This document shows, one piece after another, positions 51,501 to 60,800 of a stretch of 64,000 nt of DNA. The stretch is taken from assembly GCA_035526585.1 (NCBI GenBank), contig DATLCC010000027.1:1-64000 (forward strand), read 5' to 3'. Position 1 is the first letter of the stretch, and every line of letters begins with the position of its first letter. The notes beneath the pieces are model-generated. The model worked only from the letters and a program-made list of their open reading frames with translations. It did not search any database and was not told where the DNA came from. A program made the position numbers and the translations under genes. Source of the DNA: JAJPHT01 sp035526585. GTDB lineage: Archaea; Thermoplasmatota; SW-10-69-26; JACQPN01; JAJPHT01.

Positions 51501-51812
51501 CAGGTCCTCGAGGATGAGGTCCATCTGCACGATGGCCGTCTGGTACTGCTCGATGGGCTGATCGTTGACGCAGACCGCGGGCGCGCCGACGTCGTTCTCG
51601 AAGAACGCGGGGTCCGCGGGATCGTTCACGAAGGCCAGGATGTCCGCGCCGATGCCAAGCTGCGCGCAGCTCTGCGACGGCTTCACGTGCGGGAGCACGG
51701 GGACGTCCACGTCGGCGGGAAGGATCGCGCCCGTGTGGCTGGCGCTGGCGCTGGGGATGCCGCTCACGAGCATGAGCATCGCGAACGTGAATGCTAGGGC
51801 GCGCTGGTTCAC
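39567..51812 (-). CDS. Giant surface protein, 4,081 residues, with InhA/MAM-like and CARDB domains
   Basis: A signal peptide (1-24, PSASAS) starts a huge exoprotein. Lectin-like jelly-roll domains of the InhA/MAM kind recur near 195, 1,445, 2,005 and 2,525; each opens with LVSPxxDL or LVTPAFDL and continues SFxHxYxF and GGVVEI. A propeller-like region (about 780-1,160) carries short DGTLYVA, DGSFWLAG and NGTLANVVG blades. The last third (about 3,270-4,040) is NEW3- and CARDB-like repeats, ending with ISxGSRSDVTFNW-type strands. TPAPDLSAILAVALVACALV plus a basic tail is a CTERM-type anchor. Paired cysteines suggest disulfides. Its start overlaps the upstream gene by ATGA. No catalytic domain seen. 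Confidence 0.88.
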   Translation of the reverse strand: MNQRALAFTFAMLMLVSGIPSASASHTGAILPADVDVPVLPHVKPSQSCAQLGIGADILAFVNDPADPAFFENDVGAPAVCVNDQPIEQYQTAIVQMDLILEDLRNASREVQRQVDERTEATLPDSDYPADLVEPRTVLLDDTFDGSRFTGFGDWKVVTERGEDAAWRLAETQTPNGTRHTYRFGDEEGYERGAHQWLVSPELDLTSLKQNKTAVQDLLVIRQRAHDELDTLCNRGAQPVQPIFLCQRGNPQAQPAAMALVDAYEAAFDAAIDQLPVMQQGAFLDLTYRMNLAPTEDGVRMWVFAGDRQPDRTMLFDPDFAQLSNGYACAHEQARPVLTKTAYEAVNGTLLPGSNDAGNATCTPSLDGGSVVVLPGMVQTKAFKTGTPDSRIQSTVAFTGNTTDFVTQRLNLTPYMDERIWVLFEVKTLPNDRGVDIFTDEGRFKHHEHYGFELAKVHAEGDGYHRNVRLKDVGATFPYVVEGNAFDDGRTVRTTLPSGNQSIAAYLHNAGDFTENATFTLNVFNAANNQLLGTYGQTVTLIPDEVRTLVIPWSKALKGGVSLQEGTLYRLTGHLDVYDMNDTRLGDQLGVPEESPTAIDPNNTRVRPANAADPRLAQLGAGTLDVSQLLRVATVRTLTPVRADGERGLAIQVCSSVSGLHCEEQYAARKGETRIVLVGIRNDGNAPQDVTADLVVTLGGIVKDDLVSDGPSRLLRDMQPGETRIVQWTVTPSEPGAYTLQLGLPPGTSVGNGPAAERRMFVQRSTGLICLDTIVERECGPTYEGGLVPALRGEDVTAATMGADGTLYVATEVREAQEGVHSGQLAARDPTTGAWSVLANLSASVLNDTFAEGPETERAWGSIRAIAPASDGSFWLAGDNRTLLHLRSTGILAHVTVPADDHTDLTAALWHGDHLVVGGANGTLANVVGEEATRFTVRNAFATTDAEGDAAVGHTDYHGVVTDLLHAQNGDAVLLGEDGIVLRNAPGTTAWADAFVGEQPVAIAIHNRTLRDGTLRDGHLILVGDDVILEGIGGAAASFRTLATPVARPPLALPAPDALEAYVSAYTEDTGALVLIDQEGRLATCRACDAYERDWSYPELALPPVFGVSAVHPAKVLLGVGGSDASFLLGQGGLVLQRAYRGGYPNDEGWTTVAPLAAHDGGILQTVASTAISAASESVAFMAKPVGAGRDAANDSTEFRLFFNQSIRNASAFAPVDVRLVYLHVPVVPAVASQNVNQSGAACRPASQSPDLGVSTVCNAERVRHTVASFAAPTNLSGWDARFYDGLPPASSATLGVATPGPTTFAGLEFFVSKNARYALDDFHLMGLVAGKWVDVLEWRGPDPAYHAADVFTVDAGTFLEHDVSAAASAGDAAIDIARDQTRRWEMWPGPAFDAASVSPWHVTEQYADRPVFAANNEMYRTPALSSPTAPRLMNNLDSRLVSPIIDLRDAYDPAVSFRHSYAFRTLLDKSSPFNVHLGDGGVVEIQYLLQGQDCGSSLQATTCGWSPFYPVVPDQGYPQKTDLGFVGLATGSPNAGDTGLIAENRSYWGRMALPDEEGVISGPRRTDTYDEEQITFANVSCTTTQLNDILTKGKSIPCVPTNLSGRQVRVSFHLVTAGDRGHVAPPVGVLASAGTYNDDPPSWNASVDPEASRLSFPGEGWYITDFKVLGARKLGIDLEANNMTFRVGYDVGTIGVGPGTRVPVNVTVLNNGTFDALGYGGRLRVSQVVDRALGISVPVETITLSQQPLLEAGKSANHTLAWNVPAQEGAQYVLEFTVDPIGIDRDEDWLDNAAHIGTAAIPVPAQTVRRFDTEFLVSPENATIDITRYIPMFINNTGNVPVSGIHVERRISMIGRDAGADAPTCAHWRDLVASGRPSAIVDCREWTTARAAPAGARTALTAISDDVSPTADLFWKAPERANYLVSVSAQTDTLQSGLDRRVSAFATYLFDDVEGGVRGEAQRGAWVFGPGWNATQPGFRSTDSYAFGEPLVGRYPASANASLVSPTVDLGSARTASVAFFHKYRFEDGFDGGMLEASADGGQTWKRLTPMPDSETTAGYNASFPVQASSPLHPDRDPDTPGVYAFTSNSSRHPASVDGWVLSQFDLTGLDDITEDAVEYEAYGALELGNYAKADKQRGNAHYSESWCPGTIDADRCWLVENLSEGTRVGPGKPAPGEEKNTILWSGSTSLDDDGKRPIQNHLLEFEVDVSTVTTDQVVTADWWEYASRFNKRVVSMSRAGFGDIPGHVWPDELETAYTFASGNEIPQTYRFNLGNPEIVETRGKWYHMHADLTKEVATMRAKGHDRITMGFAYTPIAKYPSSWPADLDVAMRSRDSAIGGEYTGAGFYHDDPGFAIDALDIRATRIVRGQPLGQPTILMDETRAWSEKHVSECGTGGTPEPNYWQGATLNALGCMTSNTVFNRADPLIPAETVGRNWALVTELPSVEGGWGVVPVKDGAGHAPGVKLKTGEEPKAWWSGELPLNANSTGEAIYHKCGALNATDVFFANSVACPVPGSESRLVTPAFDLGAIAGTDARLSFGHRFAFGSLSVLGSTPLASGGVVEIQTYDSQTKTWGPWKQIYASQGGYNAVTANYSKRSAGVFRYDPPFETLVSSTGERYQALYSGSSNGWRDASYDVSEYIGKKVRVGFHIAWSEDFVNRPPLRYPDANGDGLAHGGWWITDVAIVGKVIVGEPVQLRWRAGTDANVDEGAWQFDDIGVYGSRYRRNVGLFVDETPHAFGAMPDSVVKIPVTLRNLGEDVQTNLSVRVITMDDTPLTFEAPQAPSARALAPDRFQIEGITLGPGQSKTIDLYVHTPRTFSSIDPTTTLHFEVKRYSVNSQDFLTITDNDVQGLLTRDVVFRLQTLPEVVATTTVVRDPTPTLGEPVDLEASYRNDGYAPATLSLACKAQTVTGYLPANHNLGGDTDTPIVAASYPCPLVSGATILAPKETTTLVFRVTPSANGFLRFALNGSATSGKASLNFTDRSTGVQVGVTPVVWSQTFDENRAFTENFSRSPNTKFQYLRGHDAPGSIVVGIDDNDTQINGNTYAFVCSDTDSCRAVTEPIDLHNFSASNPAFLSFYHMDRLARYDGARVVARKLLNENQPGSFSSWSPPCVLVPTGGYEGIIRQIPVQAAQGQGPQAQTPPSDPNPLFSFNPPQNRTVNESYPEFFITKDGRWEESWSLASFDLAQSCVQTTNRAKSFSLVGNTVRFEIEVFAGPFTVGPLSRGLGQGILIDDMSVSPVALSVRPMSVQRATLLDNTTKTFHVVVENRGSVADTERLEYDALNSSAPQGSVAVDSDAFVLVPGERRIVDGTITLPRDPSLLPTDFKVRLAARSLTDRNAGGLSTIDIAFAPREWAELAVQAEAPTALVQEGTEAFIPITIQNLGVVESKSVLVRIVDTWPGGSIVADRDLDPLPPYALDPDGSSRILDFAWHPETGSLGMHTLTITVDPDGHYQEYTRSNNVVTLHVPVSDLLIPDLHVANVSALSLRNAAGGVVSPAIDADVARYEVTAGELVSFELKVANNGRAGATNVDVRAFIGALSLPPKTIPYIAPGSEAIVTFNWLAQKGEHEIEFLVRSEQVELSTANNRYPGTGVTLLTVKGYEIDIQIPDVTAILEPGTTIEVPFSIRNAGNAGEDLLLVAHAPEGTHLALPREGFFLRAGETYSDKARLVLAAEAVAGEQFMSIDAVARENPMKVASGRGAMRVNASYGGSIAGGLGVGAPPGFVLPVELVNEGNSLEPWSVFVRLPAGWSADEAMPANVSVPAHGKTTLDLHLHVPPTTSPGERVLAVKATLPNGDKRDGLARTSVLPMRAAGVSVTDAVPKADHGALTMPIVVENKGNVQQPFEVLLVDAPAGIELRVSPSSFDLPPGGKAVAQLIVKPNASVEAGTYAIAGYTFFEGVSPQTQEGRANVQSLKVPIVRQDLRLAPLEFSPRAGLETGDRVTVKVSVANRGLSEVKDVPVHLFVDDVFVDEVTVPAIASGSRSDVTFNWTALAGAHTLTAVVDPYSDTVESDRADNAVSALATVGSDIAPGGVAAGRAKTPAPDLSAILAVALVACALVTLRNGSRRQRR

Positions 51813-54800
51813 TTGGATCCCTCCTTCTTCTTGCGGCCAAGGACAGCCGCGATGCCCACCGCCGCGACGAGCGCGAGCGCGAGGCCCGCGATGCCGCCCA
51901 GGGGCACCTTCTGCGCGAACGACGCGAGCCCGGACGCATCGCCGCCGGCGAGCGCGTCGCCGGAGACGAGGGGGCCGCGAAGGACGCTTCCGTCCTCGGG
52001 GAAGCGGGCCGTGTAGCGCCCGTCCGACGCTTCAAAGGCGTAGGTGTGTGGCGCGTCGCGCTTGTGCGGCGCGAGGCGGGTCTCGTAGGTGTACGCTGCG
52101 CCCGTCTTGGCGTCGCCGCTGACCAGGGTCATGTTCTGAGGGACTCCGTCGAGGATGACGCGCACGTACGCGGGCGCCTTGCCGCCCGGGCTCGCGTAGG
52201 TGACTGCGTAGTGGAACGTCGTGGACACCGTGCCGATCGTCGGAGTGGCGGCTCCGACGGTGAGGCGGGGCACCGCGGTGGCGGATGCGCGCAGCACGCC
52301 GTCCGTGGGGCCTTCGTTGGCGCCGTAGTCGAGGGCCGCCACCTTGTAGGTGTACAGCTTCTCGTAGGGCAGGCCGGCGTCGTCGTAGCGCGTGCCGGTG
52401 ACCTCCGCGACCATGCGGAAGACGACGGCGTCCTCGCTGCGGTAGACGCGGTACGCCGCGACGGCGACGTCGTCCGTCGCCGCGTTCCACGAGAGGCGGA
52501 GCGTGCCGTTCAGGAGGTCGAGGACCGAGAGGGGCCCGACCGTGGTCGGCGCCTTCGTGTCCTGCAGGGTCGCGAAGCTGCCGTGGAGCGGCACCTCGTT
52601 CCCCGCGAGGTCGGTGACCTTCAGGTCGTACTGGTAGCTGCGGCTCGGGAGGAGCCCTTCGAAGGCGAGGTCGACCGTCGGCGCCGCGACGATGCTGGAG
52701 ACCGTGACGGCGGGAGACGCCGGCGCGGTCGCGGTGCCCGTGACGAGGATGGGCTCGTTGGCGGGGACCTTCACGACGACGCGCGTGTGCTTCGTCTCCG
52801 AGATCGTGGTCGATCCCACCGTGGGCGCCACGTTGTCCACGGGGATGCTCACGTCGATGTCCTTCTCGTTCCCGGCAAGGTCCACCGCGTGGACCTTGAC
52901 GGTCTTCGTGGCGGCGGCCTCGGCGGACGACACGGAGAACGTGCCCTGCCACTCGTCCGCGTTCACGATCTTCACGAGGCGCACCGATCCGACGTCGGAG
53001 AGCGCGCTCGTGTCGGCGGTGACGATGCTCACGCCGCTGAGGTCGTGCACGGTGAGGTTGAGCGTCACGGTGCCGCCCTGCTTCGCGGCGCCGGTGCCCG
53101 GCGCGTAGCGCGTCGGGTTCACGGTGATGACGGGCGCGTCGCCGTCGATCGCGACCTTCCACGTCTCCTTCGCGACGTTGCCCGCGTTGTCGAGGATGCG
53201 CAGCTCGAAGGTGCGCATGCCGGCCTCGAGCGCGTCGGGGATGTCGTAGGAGAGGCGCAGCCGCGCGTCGGGGAGCGCGTCGATGGTGAGGTTCTTCGTG
53301 ACGAGCTCGCCGTCCACGTAGAGCGCGGCGGGCACGCTCGGGAAGCCCGAGAGCGCGTCGCTCGTCTCCGCGAGGAGGCGCGGCGTCGTGTCGTTCGTCG
53401 CAAGAAGCGGCGAGGAGACGATGACCGCGGGCGGCGTGTTGTCGCTCGTGAAGGGACCGATGACCGCGCTTGCGACGTCGTGCCCGGCCTCGGCCGTGAG
53501 GCGCAGCTCGTAGGTCGTGCCGTCGAGGAAGCGCGTGCTGTTCCAGCGCAGCTCGTGCGAGTCGCCCTGGCGCGTCGCGGTCGTGACGAACGTCCACGCG
53601 CTCGTCGTCGCGTTGCGCACCTCGAGCGTGTAGCTCACGAAGTCCGCGCTGTCGAGGAGACCGCCGCGGAAGGCGACCTTCACGAGGCCGCTCACGTTGT
53701 CGCCGCGCGCGGGGAGCTGCGGCTGCAGGAAGAGCGCGGTGATGGTCGTCGCTTCCACGATGTCGCTCTCCTTCGAGAAGCCGCCCGTGGACGCGGAGAC
53801 CGCGCGCAGCGAGTAGCGCGTGGAGGGCTGGAGCCCTTCGACCTTGAGCGCGTGCTCGACGCTCGCGTTCGTGTCGAGCGGCGTGCGTCCGTTGAGGGCG
53901 ATGGCGCTCGTGCCGAACTTCGCCATCGCGCTCGTGGGCTCGGAGGTCTTCCAGTGCAGCACGAGGCTGTTGTGCGTGACGTTCGTGACGCGGAAGCTGC
54001 CGGGGACGAAGTCGAACGCCTTCGCGTTCACGGCGAGGGGGACGAGCACGGTCGTGACGTTGCCGGCGAGGTCGGGGACGCGCACCGTGATCGTGTACGC
54101 GGCGTCCGCGAGGTTCGGCTTGTCCACGAAGAACGTCGCCTCCTGATAGATGAGGCCGTTCACGCGCACGGGGCGCACCTTGAGCGCGCTCGCGTTCTTC
54201 GCGAACGCGGACGCATCGACGGTGATCCTGCCTTCGTCGACGCCGAAGGCGTCCTCGGCGGTGAGCCGGAGCTTGACCTGGTCGCCCGGCTTCACGGCGG
54301 TCTGGCCCGGCGGAAGGATGGGCGGGAGCACGTGCACCGCGGGGCTCGCGTGGTCGAGGATCACGCGGCCGGCGGAGACGCTGATGCTGTTGCCGGCCTT
54401 GTCCTCCACGTCGAACTGGGCGAGCCAGATGCCTTCGGGGAAGACGCTCTTGTCCACGTTCTCGCGGCTCCATCCGCCGAAGGACCACATCGTGCCCTCC
54501 TGGCCGGCAGGGCAGGCGCCCGCGGGGGTCGCCGCGCGCGACGCCTTCGTCGACTCCTGCGTCGTGGGGTCGATGTGGTAGAGCTGGAGCGTGACGGTGC
54601 CGATGCCGGTCTCGAGGTCGCGCACGCAGATGCCGAACGCGATCGGCTGGCCCGCGCGCACGAACGTGTAGTCGGAGCCCTGGAAGCTCGAGAGGAGGCC
54701 GCCGGTGAGGGCGAGACCCGAGAAGACCGGCTGCCCCTGGTCGACGACGAGGCGGGCGTAGCCGTGCTGGACGTCGGCGCCGCGCGAGAGCTTCGCGTAG

Positions 54801-57800
54801 AAGGCGGAGCGGACGGCGTCGAGGAGCGTCGCCTCGTTCGCCGTGCCCTCGACGTTGTGGGCCCGGTCGACGGCGACCGTGAGGAAGAGGTGCACCGGGT
54901 CGCCCGAGGAGGAGACCGTGCGCGAGGTGCGGGTCGCGGGGATCGCGCGCGCGAGCGCGGGCGCGAAGTTGTCCTCCACGATGGGGGCGGGGTCGCCGGT
55001 CGCGCCAAGCGCGCTCCATCCCGTCGCGAGGTCGCCTTCTTCGCCATGGCGGTAGAAGACGTACACCTGCGACACGCCCGAACCGGGCGCGGGGACGTCC
55101 GACCCGCTCGCGGCCGAGAGGTCCACCGACGCCCATTCGACGGGGACGCCGCCGGCGCCCGCGAGCGAGCCCGAGCCGACGTAGACGGTCGCCGTGCTTC
55201 CGGGCGTGACGCTGCCCGTCGTGAGGAACGACGCGGGCGGCGTGCGGTCGATGAGGACGGAGTCGACGCGGCTCGTCGAGAGCCCCTGCGCGTCGGTCGC
55301 GGTGACGTTCGCGAGGAAGACGCCCTCGCGGGTGAGATCGTTGCGGGTCGTGTTGTGCTGCGTCCAGCGGTCGCTCGAGCCGGAGGCGGACCAGTTCGCG
55401 AGGGGGCGGTGGCCGATCGCGTTCCAGTAGGCCGTGTCGAGCTCGCCGCCGCCGCGGCGGGGCGAGCCGTCGACGTCGCCTTCCACGTACGAGGTGTCGC
55501 GCAGCGTCTCCTTGACCTCGCCCGTCGCGGGGTCGTCGAGCGTGACGGAGACCTGCGTGGACGGGGTGGCAGGCGTGCGGAACTCGATGCGCGCCTGGTA
55601 GTCGGGGTGCCCGCCCGACTTGTAGAAGAAGAACGAGCCGGGGAGCGAGCCGAGGCCGCCCACGAGGCTGTTGAGGTTCTGCCCGTTCGTGTTGCCGAAG
55701 TTGCGCAGGACCGTCGTGACGTTCTCGCGCACGTCCGTGCGGTTGAGGACGGGGACGCCCGTCCCGCGCGTCTCCTCGATGCCGGGGACGAGGTGGTCGC
55801 CGGTCGCGGGGTTCTCGGTGTCGTTCACCGCGTCCGCGGCCGCGTTGAAGGCGCCCGAGATGCTGTCGCCGGGGCCGGGCTGCGCGTTGTCCGTGACGAG
55901 GCCGACCGTGACGGTGAGGCGCATGTCCTTGGGCACGACGATCGTGCTGCCGTCCGAGACGATGCCCGCGGCCTGCACGGTCGCGTCGGGCTCGTTCGCG
56001 TCGAGGTAGAAGTCCGTGAAGTCGACGTTGTCGAGGTCGCCCGCGCCGCCGCTGCCGCCCTCGCCGCCCTCGTCCTTGCAGGGGATGAGGCCGCAGAGGT
56101 GGGGGATGCCGTCCGTGACGGGCGTGACGACGTCCGTGAACGCGGAGGCGACGTCGTGGAGGTTGCCGTTCACGTCGACGCAGACGTGCACCGGGCCCGT
56201 CGGGAGGGTCTGGTTCGGGATCAGCGCCTGCTGGCCGCCGGGCGCCGTGTTCGGGCGGAAGACCCCGCCGCGCTCGAGCACCTGCACGGGGTACCAGACG
56301 AGCCAGGCGGGAAGGTTCACGCCGGGGCCGTTCGCGATGGGCTGCGGCGACGCCTGGCAGGGCTTGAGCTGGCCGCTGCGGATGTCGCCGTTGTACGTCG
56401 CGCACGTGTCCGCGCCGCCCTGCGTGCAGACGGGGGCGGCGATGGAGTCGACGACGTTGAAGATCACGTTGCCGTGGACGTTGTCGTCCACCTGCTTCGC
56501 GGTCGTGCCGAGGCTGTCGATCACGAGCTGGCGCACGGGGCCAAAGAGCGACGCGATGCCGCCCACGTCGGGAAGCGGCACGCCGTCGGTGGCGGAGCGC
56601 GACTTCGTGAACGTGCCGCTCGCGAGGTACCAGTCCTTGCCGAAGGCGTCCTTCACGTTCGTCCCGTTCGCGTACTTGACGCCGACGAGGATCTGCGTGT
56701 TGAGCGGCGCGGTCGTGATGAGCGCCGTGCGGTTGGGGAGCGCGACGTGCACGCTCTGCTTGCTCGTGACGCGCAGGTCCGCGCCCAGCGGCTCGATGCG
56801 CGAGGCGAAGGGCTCGCCGTTGATGGTCTCGACCTTGAGCTTCGCGGGCGTGCCGAACGCGTCGCCGCCGGGGTTCGTGTCGCTCTCGGTGTTGGCCGCG
56901 TTGTCGAGGTAGAACGTGAGCGCGTTGCAGAGCTGGGGCTGGTCCTGGTCGATCGCGAGGCCCTCGCACGGGAAGCTGCGGTTCCACGCGGGGATGCGCC
57001 AGCCGTTCGCGGCCTCGAAGGGGTCCTCCTCCGCGTCGAAGGAGGCGCTCCAGTTGACGTAGAGCTGCTGCGCCTCGCCGTAGGCGTACGGGGAGAACGT
57101 CGCGTTCGCGATGCCGGTGTATTCGGGGGCGAGCTCGAGGCGCTTCACGACGGGCGCGTTGTTCACGACGAGCGTGCGCGTCGCGTTGCGCGTCACGGTC
57201 TCGTTGGCCGAGTTGCCCATCTCGTCGCCAAAGAGGAGGACGGAGCGGTCGGCGAGCTGCGCGCTGAAGGTCGGGAGCGCCTTCGCGAGCTTGACGCCGT
57301 CCGAGAAGTTGCCGAGGTCGACGACGGCGCTCCAGAGCGTGACGCCGCGCTGGACGCTCGTGACGTTCGTGGACGTCGCGACGCGCTCGCGGTCGAGGAA
57401 GAAGTCGACCGAGCGCACGTCGAGCGAGCGCGTGGCGTTCTCCACGTCGGCCGAGCCGTCGGTGGGGTCCCCACCGGCGAGCGTCGCGAGCTGCTTCGTG
57501 AGCGGCGCGAGCGTGCGGTTCTCCGCGCCAGTCGAGGTGTTGACGGTCGCGAGGAAGCAGACCTTGCCCGTCGCGAAGAAGGAGCGGCCCCGCGGCTCGA
57601 TGATCTCGGAGGTGCAGCCCAGGCCGTCGACGTAGCGCGTGAAGTTGAGCGTCGTGCGCGTCGTCCCGTAGAGCGTCTGCGCGAGCGCGCCCGCGGTGAC
57701 GTCGCGGATCGTGGACGCGAGCACGTAGTCCGCGCCAAGGCCCGTTCCGTTCTGCGTCCACGCGACGTTGTTGCCGAACGCGGGCGCCATGTGGCCAGAG

Positions 57801-60800
57801 GGCTGGTTCACGCCGCGGCCCTGCTCGATGAAGCCGGGCGCGCCGTCCGCCGCCGCTCGCGGCGCGAAGTGCGAGACGTAGCGGTCGTCGCCGCCGAGGT
57901 CGAGGAAGAACGCGGTCGCGCCGCCGAAGCTGTTGCCGCCGGCCGCCTGCGCGCGCGGCACCCAGCCGTAGGATTCGTTGTCCGCGTCGTAGATGTCGTT
58001 GCCTTCGACGTCGATGAAGATCGCGGCCGAGAACGATTCGGCGGCGCCCTGGACGGCGTGCGTGCCGACGTATTCGTCGCTGCCGCCCGCGTCGAGCAGC
58101 ATGCCCAGCCCGCCGTACGTGGCGTAGCCCTGCGCGCGGTCCGCCGCGACGAGCTTGCTCTCGGAGTCTCCGTTGCCGAGCATGGCGAGGACGCCGACGC
58201 CCGCGAAGCCGGCGCCCTGCGCGAGGCTGGGCTTGAGGGCCGTCACGGGCGCGACGCCGTCGTAGCGCGCGGGGAGGCCGGTCGCAAGGCCGATGCCGGC
58301 CCAGCGCGCCATCTCGTCGGAGATGTCGCTGTTGCGGATGCCCGTGTAGTTGCCGTCGCGGTTGGCCGCGCCGACGGGGAACGTGAAGTTCTCGAGGGAG
58401 GAGGTCGCGGTCTGCGCGTAGCTCGCGCCCGCGTCGGCGAAGCCGATGTAGAGGCCGAGCTCGTCGCGCGGGTACTCGCACCCGCTCGCGCCCACGTAGC
58501 CGAAGCCGACGGAGTCGGCCCAGCAGTAGGCGAGGTCGTAGATGCTGGGCGGGATCTCCGTCTGGATGAGGTCCTTGCGGATCTCGTAGACGACGTGCCC
58601 GTCCTCGCTCGCGTGGCACTTCACGTCCACCGCGCGCGGCGTGAGGCTCGCGTCGAGGCCGTCCAGCTGCATCGTGGTGAGGCCCGCCTTGGGGGCGCCG
58701 AGGTCGGTGAAGACGCACGCGTGATCCTCGCCCTGGTAGGCGATCTGCAGCTCGTCGATGCCGCTGTGGCCCGCGGCCGTGTCGTACTGGCGGCCGAAGT
58801 GGCCGATGTCGAGGTCGACGAAGAGCATGTCGCGCGCGCGATCCTTCTCGGTCTGAGAGAGCGTCGTGCCTTCGAGCGCGAGGTAGAGGGAACGGTTGTC
58901 GTTCGCGATGCGCAGCGTCCAGTCGGACGTGTAGCGCGCGTCGCGCTGCGAGCCAAGCTCGATCGGGATGGGCTCGCCGAAGAAGTCCCACTCGGGGCCG
59001 ATCGCGCCGTCGATCGCGATCGCGTCGCGGGAGCGGTCGAGCCACTGGCTGCCAAAGCTCGGGATCGCCTGCTCGAGCGCGCGGTACTCGTCGCGGCCGC
59101 CAAGGTCGGCGAGGACGCCGATGCCGAAGTAGCCGACGCCCTGCGAGAGGCCGTGGGCGACGTCGTAGGTGGACGCGCCCGTGCCGGCGTCGAGGAGGAA
59201 CGTCACGGGGAAGAGGTTGAGCGGCTGCGAAACGGCCGAGAACGGCGTCTGCGTGCCGGCGGCCGCCGCGCCGTTCTGCGGCGGGCCCTGGGCGAGGTAG
59301 TCGCGGATGAGGCCGGCCGCGCTGTAGTCGTACGAGTTGTTGCCGCCGAGGTCCACGACGAAGGCGTACTCGTCGGAGAAGGTCGTGTGGCCGGAGTCGC
59401 CGATGGCGAGGCGCGCGGTGGGCATGTCGACCAGGAAGCCGGCGTGATCGATCGCGGAGCCGCCGCCCACGAGGCCGGCGAGGAACGCGCCGGTCGGGTC
59501 GTTGGTCTCCGTGTCGATGTGGACGCCGACGTCCGCGTAGAGGCGCGGGTTCGTCTGCCCGTTCGTGGCCGTCTCGGCGCGCGTGAGGGTCGTGTTCTGG
59601 TTGCGCGCGAGGGAGACGGAGCCCGGCTGGAGGTAGACGTCGCTGCCCGAGAGATCCACGAGGATCGCGGCGGCGGGGCGCGGCGCGTTCGCGGGCGCAA
59701 CGTCGCGCGTGGCCACGGTCTGGGAGAGCGTCCAGCCGAAGCTCCACTTGTCGTTCGCGAAGTAGCGGTCGCGGCCCTTCACGTCGAGGAGCGCGCCCAC
59801 GCCACCGATGCCGCCGACGCCGTGCGTCTGCGTCGCGCTGGGGCGCGCAGCGTACGTCTCGTTCCCCTCCGTGGACGCGAGGAGGCCGAGCGCGTAAGGC
59901 GCGTTCTTCGGCGTGTCCGCGCCGCTGCCGCGGTTCATCGCGCTCGCGAAGCCGCGACCGAAGCCTTGGCTGTGGTTGCCGGCGACGAAGGTGTCGTCGC
60001 CTGCGCCCAGGTCGAGGAGGAGGCCGACGTCGCGGCGCGCGCTGCCAAGCGGCGTGTCGCTCGTCGCGTCGTTCGTGACGTTGCCGCCCTGGGGGAAGCC
60101 CGCGGTCTCGCGGTCGTCGGGGATGCCGGCGAGGTTGGCGCCCTGGCTCAGGTCGCCCGCAGCGTAGCTGTCGGTGCCCGCGAGGTCGATGAGCGCGCCG
60201 CCGAGCGCGCCCTGGCTGCCGGCGCCGGCGACGTACGCATCCGCGCCGGCGGTGTCGACGAGGACGCCGTAGAGGGAGCCCTGCGCGTAGGAGCGCGAGG
60301 CGTTCACATACTCGTCCGCGTCGCTCGCGCCCGCCGCGAGGGCGCTGCCCGTCGCGCTCGTGAGGTCGACGTTCACGACGAGGCTCGGAGCGAGGAACGT
60401 GTCGTTGAGCTGCGGCGTGAAGTTGCCCTTCTCGTCCGGGATCGAGCGCGTGACGACGGGGAGCGCGCCGCCGGCGCTGTTCACCAGGTGGTCGCGGCCG
60501 CCCAGGTCGATGATGACGAAGTAGTCGTCCTGGTACGTCGTCTCGACGACGTCGCCGATCGCGAGGATCCCCGCGGGGACCTGGAAGGAGAATCGGCTCT
60601 CGCTGAAGTCGCCGCCGTTCTGCAGCGTGCCGGCGCCAGGGACGCTGCCCGTCCCTTCGCCAGGCGCTGCCGTGTCGTAGGCCACGTACGCGCAGCGCTC
60701 GATCGTGCGCTCCTGGGGGCGCGCGGGGCGCGTCGTGTTCGGGTCGGTCTGCCCGAAGATGGGGTTCTGGTCGCCCACCACGCGCTCGCCGGGGAAGAAG